64,000 nt of DNA from Lineus longissimus (taxonomy: Eukaryota; Nemertea; Pilidiophora; Heteronemertea; Lineidae). Made by a program: the position numbers and the translations under genes. Under the pieces are notes generated by a model, which saw only the letters and a program-made list of their open reading frames with translations, had not been told where the DNA came from and did not search any database. The stretch's first letter is position 1, and each line of letters opens with the position of its first letter. The DNA is taken from the NCBI RefSeq assembly GCF_910592395.1, contig NC_088309.1, forward strand, positions 23,562,599 to 23,626,598. Direction: 5' to 3'. Shown one piece after another: positions 37,476 to 49,300 of the stretch.

Positions 37476-40400
37476 ATGTTAATACGGCGTTTAGTAGTAC
37501 ATGTATTCGACATCATTTGATCCCGGTGGTCCCAGGAATCCGCTTCTGTTACATTGTATGTGTTCAGATATCAATACAAATGATGATAACATCAGTAAAA
37601 CCATTGCGGGAACTGAATTTTATACAAGCATACATGTATGTCCGATTTCCTAAAGTAAACCATTGGCTATTATTGTACATTGGCTGTTGCATTGGGCAGA
37701 CATTTGCACCGGAAGTTTGTATAACTCTTTGTGGTATTGTTAATTGACCCAGTGCCACAGAGGAACTGGATGTTGGCCTACTCAATACTAATCCCATCAG
37801 ATTGCCAGGTCCGAGGCCCTGGCATCCTACACATTGTCCCTACCTAACCTGTGAAAATAAAACATGTTCCATTAACACCATTAACATAGTGAAAACAATG
37901 GTAATAGCAAACGGTGGCTATTCATTAGTGTTATATACTGTATAATGGACTCAAATGATACAAATATACATTTTATTGTTTTTAGTCGACCACCTGTTTG
38001 GCCAGTTAACAGCAATTATGAGTTTATTCAAGTGATATTTACTTTGTTTGCCTGTTTGACCACAAACAGTGGACACATTTTCTTGCTTTGTAATAAACCC
38101 AGAGCATCTGTTTTAAAGATGGTAAGTTTTTACCAAAACCTATCGAGAAATAGTCGACTAAGATAAAAAGAAGTACATGTTGAACTGACATCACGGTGCA
38201 TATAGAACCGAATGCACTAGGTTTTAAGGTGCGGGATTGATATGTTGGTTGTTCGAATATGATCGAAGGATGTGATTCCAATTTAGCATACGAGTGTACA
38301 CGGCAGTTGTCCCAGGAAAGCACATCCCAGATAGAGAGACTCCTCCAGAAAGAGTTCGTTCAGGGGACTTGCATTTAGACATCTGTCACACCAAGTTCTC
38401 AATTCTTAGTAAAAGAACGTTTGTCTCGGTCACACTTTCTCAAACTGTTAAATACATGTATAGTATATTCTATTTTCACATCGATGGAAATGAAAACACG
38501 TGTCATCTTTATAAGCTTATGCCGAGAAACAAAAGCTACAATTTTTACTACCGGCCAATCTGCTTACGTCACGACCGGAACTTCCGGTCATTACGGGTAA
38601 TCACGGGACCTTCCGTTACAAATATGACCATTGTTTGATATACAATGTCGTTATGATAATAACGAGTCGACTATTCTACTCATAATAAACAGGCCTTTAG
38701 GCCATATTCAAATGGTTGCATTTTGTACTTTTTATCGGTGCGAAAATGCTCATTTTACCTACGGCAGAGATTGATGCCTTTTCTGTGCTCGCCTATCGAA
38801 ACACGTTTCTATGTTCAGGTCTAACTTGAAATTTAAAATATTATTGTAAAGATGGAGGAGAATTATCTATGAAAACGTTCGTCAATTTGATCAGATCGAA
38901 TATATCACTAGATGTCTGCTATAATTCAACCTCGGGAATGAGTTGGACTGCGAAATGAGTGCAGCTCATCGTTTTATTTATCACGGGAACACGGGAACAG
39001 CTCACGTTTTTTTTGTGGTCAGTATCCAGTCGTCTACTAACGAGAGGTCCGAGCCATCTGAAGCAGAACCTGATACCCCATGTTATATTTTCATAAGAAA
39101 GGACTGACCGCCAATAAATAAGCCACAGGAAGAATGGCCGGGTTGAAACGTCAACACCAAATCTGCCGCCGTTTATCCAGCGCCATGCCGTGACCGCCTA
39201 ATGGAAATGACGTTCGTTGGCTTCATTTGGTCATTGTTAAATACATTTCGTGGTTGGACATCTCTGGAATATGAGCCAAGTTAATTATATCCCACCGTGC
39301 CTGCCTTGATATGCGATCCCTTCGACAAAGCCAATGATACCTTTGGCATTTAAACCGTTAATCATTCTGTTTTGATTCATAATTAATTAGGTATGAAGTC
39401 ATCGTCGGGTAAAGGGATGGGGCTTTTGGGACTGCTGAAAGCAACTTGACCAGAAAATGAGGGTGAAGTGTTGAGGGTTTAGATTAAAATATTCACAATA
39501 TGAGGGAGTTTTCGCAAAGCTCCCGAAACGTCAACGTATACGTGAACACCTATCCCCTTGTTCGTCATGAAGTTAACATTGTGTTCTATGTACCCCAGCC
39601 TGATCCTTCAATACCAACCACCGTCACACTGATGTTCTTTACATGTGGTTAGCGCAGAGTTCTTTTTTATCCATTCCACTATACATGACAAGAGTGATGA
39701 ATCGAGAATTCACAGATCGAGGCTACCATGTCCACGTCTCCCCACTGGGTGTCGTTCCTTCTTCAGAACGCAATGAGTCGTCATGTGGTCCCTGACACGC
39801 GAACAAAATCAAAACATATTGCTTTGCCATCATCAGCCAACCGTCGCGACCCGCGGCACTCTCTCTGGCGGTTCGATCACCCGGTTCCGACGCACTATTG
39901 CCATCCGCCCCGAGGGCTCCGTGTCTGCAACTCATGACACACGCCCTCTGTTCAGTCGAGCCCATCGGACCGTAGAACCACCTTTCCTACGCTGCAAATA
40001 AATGGCATCGCATGGTCCGTAAGTTAACAAAGCTTTGGAACCATTGCCATCAATTGCCTGCACAATGCAAACCTTCCGTTCCTTCATCGTTGCTCTTTGC
40101 TGCCGATTCTCAACTTCCGTCGAAATCGCGAACCGTTTATTTTTGAAAGCGCGTCGTTTCACGGCCGAGTTGCTATGTTTAATATCAGAAACGAAGTCAG
40201 TTAATATCCTGGCGAATTCAATAGCAATGACATAGTCATCTTACCAACACAATGACGTAATTAAATTCGGGCCGCCGCTCTCGAGAGCAGACCCCCGGCC
40301 AGTATTCTCAGCCAATTGGATAGGAAAGTTTGTTTTTCAGGGCAATTTCCTCTTAGTTAACTTCGATTATTCTGATACCTGTTCATATTGAACATATTAC

Positions 40401-41002
40401 CCCAGGACGATTAATCGTCTTCTCTTCCATCCATGATATAAATTTCTGACAACAATGCAGCCTGTCTGATGCTGAATGCCTGCTATTCAATTAAATCAGA
40501 GAGCCCAACTCGGCTTCTTTCATTTTCGCTACCAGAACCGGGTGTCATAATCACCCAATGAATACAAGTTAATAAGCTTTATTTCATCTCAGTCAGGACG
40601 TTTTGCGGCGACTCTAGAACGTATTATTAATCTCCTACTGCTATGAATATGAAAGAATGTCACTAAGCAGGACTCAGATATGCCTAGCTCAATCGAATAT
40701 ACGAGGTTGTTGATTCTCCTAATGCATCCAAATCTCCAGCTTCGGTCGCCACTTCCGGCCAATAATTGAAAAAGACCAATGTTTGTGTGGAGGTAATGGC
40801 CCTAATATGATAGCAGTGTCGACTAGAGGACTTTTGAATCAAATCGAATGAAAACTGTTGGCAGTACATGTACAACCATGTAGCCAATATACATCACCAC
40901 GAAGTCTTCATTTGAATAAGATTAGTTTTGTCAATTTCATAATTTGAGTGCTTCTCACTTCAGGATTGAAAGAGGTACGCTTGCCTTTTGTGTATCTATC
41001 TA

Positions 41003-41102
41003 GGGGCGTAGCTAGATTTTTGGCTTGGGGGACCAAAAATCACACGGTCAAAAACATGTTTTTTGTGACTTCTGGGGATTTGCTCCCCCCCCCCCCCGCT
41101 AC
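41003..41102. repeat. Dispersed element ending in poly-C
   Basis: It begins AGGGGCGTAGCTAGATTTTT and ends TCTGGGGATTTGCTC followed by a 13-base C run and GCTA. A second, diverged copy of the 3' part lies at about 59925-60009 with an 18-base C run and the same GCTA ending. The GCGTAGCTAG motif also appears near 17677 and a G run lies at 22909, suggesting a family of short retroposed or MITE-like sequences. Confidence 0.5.
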
Positions 41103-42076
41103 CTACGCTAATGCTATCGCTCCCGCCCGGAATATAAAACGTTGCCGTGGTATGGGACACCATTTCGCCTCATTCGCCACGGAAAAACCTACGAGTCTCC
41201 TAATTTATGCTCGGACATGGTCGCTGCGATGACTTGCCACTTTCCTGCTAAGGCCCGCGCCACGCATTTACTAATTGACATCAGACACAGGATAGAAGGT
41301 CTCGACCAGGTCCCTCATGAGCCCATGCGTTTCTTAACCAAAGTGCAGATCACGAAGAAAAAAGTTCGCAACTTATAATCCCATCAATTTATATTCGGTC
41401 TGTCATCTCAACGAATAACGTCAGCGACATCTTCCATGTATCAGGGAAACTGAAATATGTCTGTTGAACTCGTGTGAGCTGATTGAGAAAGGGGCGGGTG
41501 ACGAGAAATAATGATAGAAATTATCCATTCAAGAGCTGGCGGAGTCCAACCCAATTTCGACTCAATTTCGATTTGAAAGACAAATTGAGAGATCTATTCC
41601 AATACATGAATATTCGATGACCTCAAAGTTGCCGAGAGCGAGAAATCAGTGGGGACATCTGCTGGGAATCTGTGAAACTGAAACGTAGTTGCTTTCCTCT
41701 CCTTTTGTTCATATTGATTATTCCTGATCGTGAACCTTATAACGTGAATCTACTCCGAGCAGGGATAACGGTTACAGATCTTGAACACAAAAATGCTCCT
41801 AATAACACGTGGAAGTGGCTGATGTTTTGGTTATCGGTTTTCCCCTGCTCTGACTTAGGCGAAACCATTGTAACCCGTCCATTGGATTGCTCACAGAACT
41901 ACCTGTAGCGACAGTATATCTTAACGAACTCAGCACCCATGCCTACGTTTTGCAAGACAAACATCGAAAATATATATACGTTCTGCACATTTTCATGCCA
42001 AATCAAAAGTGTCCCATCCAAGGCCCTTCAGGTATGTATCCGATTCGGTGGATTGTTGCCTTTACAAAAATTGAAC

Positions 42077-45055
42077 TTATTTTGTCGCTATCGTCCCGGT
42101 GTATGCCCATTCCGTTTTTGCAATCCCGTTGTGATTATATTTATCTGGACCAAGTACTTGCTTGACTTTCTTCATCTTTTCTTCCAGTTTTTCCTCGGCG
42201 ATATGAACATGGCCATAATACATGTTGAAGTTGCTGCTGAGAATCGGTATAGAGAAGCCAACAATGACCATCCCGCTGATCGCGCAAGCTGTGCCGACCA
42301 GGTATCCGAAAGTGCTCTTGGGGTAGATGTCGCCGTAACCGACTGTGGTCATTGTCATGACGGCCCACCAGGCGCCGGACCAGATCGACGGGTAGTTCTC
42401 CTCAACGCCTATCTCCGCTGCGAAGATCAAGAAACAGAAAAGCAGCGTTCCGATGCCGAGAAATATGAGGACGGTAAACAACTCAGAGCTGCTTTTCCTG
42501 AGGACTAACAGAAGCACTCGGACCCCGATATTGACTTTGGCTAAGCGGATCATCCTCAGCGGCCGGAGGATTTGCAGCGACAGCATAATAAGCCATATCC
42601 ATTGCAGCGCAGGACTACTCCTGTTAGATGACAAGGCCCAGGTCATGATCATTCCTAAAAAATACGTCATCAGAATTATGATCTCCGCGATGGTACCCGC
42701 GCATTTCAAGAACTGCTTCTTGTATGGACACACAAAAAACCTCACGACGAACTCAACTGTGATGATTAAATTGACTGCCATGTCGATGATGTAGCAACCC
42801 CACCATCGTTCTGCGATCCAGAACAACCGCCATTTTTCTGTATCGATAAGGGATACGATCTCAGTGAGGCCAGCCGCCAGTGTTTGCCGCGTCCTGTTTG
42901 TCATCATGTTGGTGTCAAACTGCATCCCAAAGGTGCCCAGAGAAGATATGAGGACTGCAGCCATGAAGATGGACCATGCCTGAAAATAATATGTTGAAAG
43001 ATAGAGCAAGGTGTTCGGTTGATAAATGAACATGGATTACTGTATTTAAAAAAAGTCTGTCATTGACCAATCATATCGGCTTCAGATTGAAGGAATTGAG
43101 ACCATTTTGAAATCAACGCCGGTCTCACAGACTCGGCGAACATTCAACGGACTCGGCTAAATTCATGTCTTGAAAGAATTTATCATGTTTTAATCCTGAT
43201 TATTCAATACGAACAACATGTACGATGCCTACCGACGGTCATGATGATGTAACGCTTCGAATTTCAATAGCAAAAGGTTAAAAATATAGATATATCGATT
43301 TATGGTAGACGCCGGTTACTTTTTTCAAACATAGAATAAACCCTGGTAGCACGAAAACTGAACACAATCAATTGTGTTCTCTGTTATCCGTTCAATTCCT
43401 GGTGTACTCGTTACATTGTACATCATGGCTTAGAGTAACCAAACTAAATACAAACAACACCGTTTTAGTTAATGTAATGTCAATACAGCAAGATGGCAGC
43501 GGGGAATTCGGCTCGTGTGTACGCTTGCAGAGCAGTCTCCATAGCATTCCGCGAAGTTACTATTTATAGCTCACAAGGTCATTTGCATAAGATATTGATG
43601 ACGATTTAGTCACGTGACAGTCGGACATCGACACTTATTTCAACGCATTTGAGCTTATTTCAAAGTCAATTATCTTTGACCCTGCATTGTTTTTAGCATG
43701 GATGATACCATAGAGTCAGAGAGAGAAATATTCAGAACAATTATGTAGTATTTCCAACACTCGGACATGTGCCAGATTGAATCTAACTGCCCTATAGAAA
43801 GCCTGAATCCATTACGAAACCGCATGTTTGTCCGACATTGCCTGTAATTCAGCGATGGGGAAATAGAGGGCAGCAGCTGCAGTGACGTCATCTTCGCGGA
43901 ATGCTATTCGGTGATACCATGTCATCAGGATGAATTTTGCATGGGGCCCATATGCTAACATAGCTATTAATAGGTTATAGCTGAGGTCAATGACTGTGCA
44001 CATGTAATCACCCTATCAGCGACTTAATACAGCGGGGTTTAAGAATAGTATAACTTGGCAGAGTACAGGCACTTGAATATCATCGATGAGGGCTAAGTCC
44101 CCGTCACCGGAACTTCCTTACAGGACTTCCAATCAACGCCAAGATCGGCAGAAGTTCGAACTCAAATCCGTTTGGAAGACTTAACTTTGCCAGTTTCGAG
44201 AAGACGGGGAACTCTAGGAACAGCCAAGTACGGATACGTCTCCTTTCCTCTTCCCGTGCACTCTTTGCCAATGCCTCGAGGGTCTTCTCACAGTCCGAAC
44301 AAACCTCTTCAGTAACAGTCTGCGAGACCTTTCTTTCGGTGATGGCGCGCTGTACCTACACAACAAGGCCAAGTGGCATTGAGCAAAGAGAACATTTGGT
44401 AGCCAACTACAAATACTAGTCTAAACTTTAGTTCGGTGTTAATAAACGTTTATCATCAAAACAATTGTAACGTGTACGCACCCCTTGTAAATTCTTTAAT
44501 TGCTTCTATTCAAACGAATGGAGGCTTTTATACCGAAAGTGACGATGAGGAGGATGGCGGCCACGTTTACATCGCATTTTTCTGTGCAAATAAGGAGCAC
44601 AAATCAGTGTGCTGCTTTTTGTAAAGGCCCTTTCGGTAGAGGAACAGCGAAATAGAGATACGACTACTCTTCCTCTCAGACATCAGAATGAGATTCTGGT
44701 GGGATGGGACCGATAACCGCAAACGGTCGTCGTAAAAAGGCTTTTACATCTGACCTCTCACCTTACTTATACAGCATGGCGCCACCATTGAGACTGGCAG
44801 GTTCCAGAATTCTAGTTCAGCGACCAGTTCACTCCCACAGGCCTCGCTGGGGAAATGCATCTCACCATCTCGGTGTGCTTCCAAAATCGCCTCGAACAAC
44901 CCCGGACGTCGGTCGAAGAAGAACATGTCCAAGCTATTTTCGTAGTAATCTGCATTTGCGACGGCAATGGCTAGAGTCGAGCATGGTATGTTCTGAACTG
45001 TCCTGCGATGCGTCATGAAAATAGACCCACCAACGTTGATTTTAATGATATCCAT
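42077..45055 (-). CDS. Voltage-gated potassium channel, non-Shaker (Shaw/Shab/Shal) class
   Basis: Six-transmembrane Kv subunit, expected to form tetrameric plasma-membrane K+ channels. Exons, 5' to 3': 45055-44762, 44355-44122, 42979-42077, giving 476 residues, all phase 0. Exon 1 is the T1 domain, beginning MDIIKINVGG, with FFDRRPGLFEAIL and the zinc motif HX5CX20CC typical of Kv2/3/4 and absent from Shaker/Kv1. Exon 2 is a charged linker ending in RRRIRTWLFLEFP before S1. Exon 3 carries S1-S6: S2 end VEFVVRFFVCP, S4 with four basic residues at every third position (LRPLRMIRLAK, about 314-324), pore TMTTVGYGD (about 385-393) and a short tail of some 55 residues. The usual S6 PVP hinge reads SIP. 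The S1-adjacent exon 2/3 junction adds about 21 atypical residues and may be misassigned. Paralogue group unresolved; Shaw-like is my best guess. Confidence 0.86.
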
Positions 45056-45193
45056 TTGACTGTCAACTGTGGTGATCCTAATTAGATGGCCTTTTTGAGA
45101 TAACAACCCACAGATCAAATCTATCGGCAATGGATTTCTGAAAAATTCACTCTTGGGCGTATAGCGTTGAGCTTGAACTAATACTATAGATCT

Positions 45194-45342
45194 GTTCACA
45201 CTTGTTCCATACCGAAATACCGAAACCGATTTCACTGTATCGGTTGGGGTCACACTGCACTTGAAACAAATCAAGTGTGACGCACCGAAGTGGAATAGCG
45301 CCTTATTCCGGTTTCGATTCGGTATAAACCCCCAGTGTGAAC
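45194..45342. repeat. Nested palindromic element upstream of the Kv gene
   Basis: Outer arms GTTCACACTTG...ATACCGAAATACCGAAACCG (from 45194) and CGGTTTCGATTCGGTAT...AGTGTGAAC (to 45342) are imperfect inverted copies of about 35 bases. Inside, GTCACACTGCACTTGA and TCAAGTGTGAC (about 45249-45281) form a second hairpin. The layout is that of a small foldback/MITE element. It starts 139 bases upstream of the channel start codon and so probably sits in its promoter or leader. Confidence 0.7.
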
Positions 45343-46388
45343 GCGGCTCATGTTAGTATGACTGCATTCGTGCGCCATGTTATTCCACGTACAGCACTTC
45401 GAAAGAGTAAACAATGATAATGCATTCTAAATGTAGATTATCTCTTCCACCGTGTTGTTCGATATCCCCAGCGTACATGACGCGTGATTTAAATTTGCTC
45501 TCAGTAGTATCACCATTGGAAGTGCACTCATCGCGTACATTCGCTATAACGTCAGCTGATGTAGAGCGCTAAATCAATGGGAGGAACTCCCTGTTACTAC
45601 CACTCAGGCTTCCCAGATTTTAAGAGCCAAATAAATTGTCACTTGTCTGAAGTGAAATAAGCTAGGTATATCAAATTGATGATATTTTCTCTGAAATCGG
45701 TCCATATTTGACGTGCCGAAACATTTAAGCTTGTACTTGACGGGAACGGTACACAGTAAATGACTGTACGTGATGATGAAATTCCATCGATCTAAAGCTA
45801 GTAGAGTAATCAAAGTGTTCTGTACATCAGCCAAGGCTGCTAAATATGTCATGTTCTTGGAAGAGTGGCACATGGAGGTAAAGACTGGGGGCTCTTGAGC
45901 GGGTGCTTCATGGAATTTCATTTCCAGAGTGTGCATTTTCACTATTAATTAATAAACGCGGATACCAGTGTTTTAAGTAAAAATATATTTGAGTATACAT
46001 GTACAGTCTCGAGTTACAATAAGAAAAAACCTTTTCAGTCCTATAATACTTGACAGAGCCTAGAAGTTAGCTGACGTAGTTTCTATCTTTGCGAGTGCTT
46101 TCTCTACTTGTAAGTACTCACTCCTGGACAGTGAGGCGAGCTCTGTGCAGGGCCGTAACAAACTATCAGTGAGGGATCTTACTAGACGGACCGGACCGCC
46201 GGTGAAAAGATTCTATCGCATCTTCAGTTCGGGTACGACACTGGTTTTAACTTCATTTTACTAAATCCCGATATGTCACTGCCATGACTATTATCACGGA
46301 CTTCTAGCACATTTCCGCCGTGTGAAAGTGTTAAGAATTTTGTGCAGTTGGGAGCTATGAAACAGTTTGAAAGGAGTGTCTTCAGGGT
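45343..46388. other. Intergenic between Kv and FATP genes
   Basis: No supported gene. It should include the FATP 3' untranslated region; no canonical minus-strand AATAAA was seen in it. Confidence 0.5.
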
Positions 46389-49300
46389 TTAAAGTCTCAG
46401 TTGACCACCCTGAATTTGCTCATACACCTCATCTGTCAATGGAGCGTAGGAATGTTTCTTAGAATCCAATATAAACAACTGGTCCTTGATGACATTCGGG
46501 TTGAATCCTTCCCGCTGAACGTTCCCCTTTACATATTTGAAGGTTGAAGTTTGTTGGACTTCGATTAGTATCCGCAGGAAGAGTGGTCTGGCGTACATGG
46601 GAAGATATTCGGAGACCTTCGCATGAAGACTGGCAAGGAGGTCTTCGGTCATGGACTTGCCCGGGTGTAATGTTATAGCAGCCATACCGGCACGACCATC
46701 CCCACCTTAAAAAAGGCAAAATCATATTGCGTTCAGAGAGCGGACCGCGTTACATGTATGTGAACGATTTCTCTATATGTTCTCCAGAAAATATGTGAAG
46801 ATGAATTTTTTTGTTACATTCCCTGAAAATGTGAATATGTTTTCCATTCCCTACCCAGAAATATTGTGTGAGGATGTTATTTTTCATTCTATACCCAAAC
46901 TTCCAGGAAATATTTTATAGAAAGTGTTGGTAAAAATATATGGCATAACACTTACCAGGTACCTCTACACCGTAGACATTGACGGATGCAATGTGACCCT
47001 GGCCGTCTGCTAGTACGGTGGCGACTTCTGTAGTGGAGACATTTTCACCTTTCCACCTAAAATTTTATTTGAAATATGTTTTATTAGTAACCAACAAGGC
47101 CGCCATTCTGCCACGATGTAGGCGAATACAGGGGGAAATGTAGTAGAAATGCATACCCATGTCCTGATGTTGGTGTGTGGCGCTGGTGCTAATACAAGCC
47201 GCCATCATAATATTTGGAAAATAGGGGATTGATGCAGCCCAACCCAACGAGAAATGAAAGTGCTAAAATGTTAATGTGTGATCAAGGGGCTGGCTGTTCC
47301 ACAGACAAATTCTAAGTGTCAATATGCGTTTTGCAAACATCCGAGGGATAAAATTAATTATGGGCAGTCCTGAAATACGTTGCTCCCGACGAAAAAATGG
47401 GGAAGGCGGGCGCCCATGGTGCACCATCTTTTTTAACTTATGATGTCAAAGCTACTTAAGTCTGCGTCTGGTACCTGAATGTGTCCCCAACTCTGTCTAC
47501 GAATGATACGTTGTACATCTTGTCCATGACTAAAAGGTCACCAGAATTGAAGTATGAGTCGCCCTGTTTGAAACAGTTCCTCAATATACGTCGTTCATTA
47601 ATATCCTCTTTTCCCTTATAGCCGTCAAACTCCATCCTACCATCGTTAAGGCCTGTCACAAACAGTCCTGGTTCGCCTGGAAATGTATTTATGAGAAAGG
47701 TGAACTCGGATCTTCTCAGTTTGCAAGCCCTACTTTCACTATGTTATTCGACCACTTACATGTCATTGTTATTCAGAAAATGATGACTCTAACTTCATGT
47801 TTACAGATCCCGCTGACTTACCAACTTCAGCCTCCACACATCTGCCATCAGCGCCACGATAGGCGGATTCCTCCTCTATGTCATATCTCAGCAGCTTATA
47901 AGGGTATATTGCCCGCTGGAAATGGAGAAATAAATCGAGTCTTAAATGGCATCTTGACCATGTACTGTACGTGTACACGTAATCGAGTTTTCTTTGATTA
48001 GCATGGACGACTGATGACTTTTGGCCAGAAAAGCAATGCGTAACATGCAGAAAAGCTATATATGCATCCATCACGACAATATCAAAATGTGCCACTTATT
48101 ATGTCGCTTATGGCCAGATCACCTATCGTTTTAGAAAATACAGCAATTGATAGATGGAGCACTGCTCTGTGCCACGTACATTGCTATAAAGACAAGCCAA
48201 ATGTGCACTTATCGGCTAGGCTGGATGCCGCAGCCGGGCATCGCCGGTTCAATCATAGCAGGAAAGTAATGCGAGGCCAGGTAACAACAATCATGAAAAT
48301 TACTTACGAAAATAGGTGAAAGTCTCCCAACTGCTCCGACAGCGTTGTTAACATTGATGAGGAAACCAGTCCCCTCAGTGGCTGCGTAGAACTCCCTGAT
48401 GTATCTGATGTTGAACCGCGACTGGAAGTCTGACCATACCTCGGGCCTGAGACCATTACCATAGGCGCACCTCACTTTGTGATCTTGGTCCCGTGGATCC
48501 TAAATTGTCGACACACAGGTAATATCAGCGCGGTTCAAAACACCTTCAGTCACTAACTTGGCAATGAATTTAATTTGGCGATATTTTTCTACATTTAATT
48601 ATGTATTGTACTTCACGAAAAGTTAGAGATTAATTTGTTTTGATTAACTGGACCTCGAAACCACGAGTTTTGGCTTTAAATTCTTCAAATCATGAAATTT
48701 CTCATCATTTCGGTGGTGGCTCTAACCCAAATGTTTCGACTGCACAACACGTCATATTCGATGTTGAACTATAGTTGTCACAAAACGCAGTCGTCCAAAG
48801 GTATGAGATCGTATCATCGAATGCATATGTTGACCGTTGACCCGCCGATCACCGTACAGTGATGACGGTTTTCGAGCGAGCTGGTCACGAAATAATACAG
48901 TCATGTACATATAAATGTACTTATCCAGCTAAAACGTACAGTACCTTTGGCCGATTCGTGAGATACCGGCATAGCTCTCCTATGTACATAATGACGGTGA
49001 CATCATATTGCCGGCAATCATCCCAAAACTGAGAGGCAGAAAACTTCTTCCTAACGACAACTGTCCCACCTGTAATTCGATAGATGTACAGTTGTTAGTC
49101 AAGTAGCTGCCATTCATTTCCTAGCTTAGAAAGGACGAAATTAGTACATTAAAACACCGAGTTTAGATTTTGATTTTGAACCTGTTTTTTTTTATTTTGT
49201 ATTATTTTTTCCATCCTCTCTTTATGAGCCAACATTAGCAACCTGTATGTATTACTCAATTACCTAAAGTTAAATTTTTTGTCAGGAAAATCCTATTATT

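Larger units (their letters stand above)
35449..42076. other. Intergenic between otp and the Kv channel gene
   Basis: The first part is probably otp 3' untranslated sequence. Beyond that no gene could be supported on either strand. It contains a four-copy tandem repeat (37220-37475) and a poly-C-ended dispersed element (41003-41102). Several TACATGTA sites lie here (about 36151, 37500, 37630, 38453, 40866). Confidence 0.55.

Noticed and set aside
43812-44003. Extra Kv exon from a 63-codon minus-strand frame in the intron
   Set aside because: The peptide does not resemble any S1 or linker segment, and exons 2 and 3 already join in phase.
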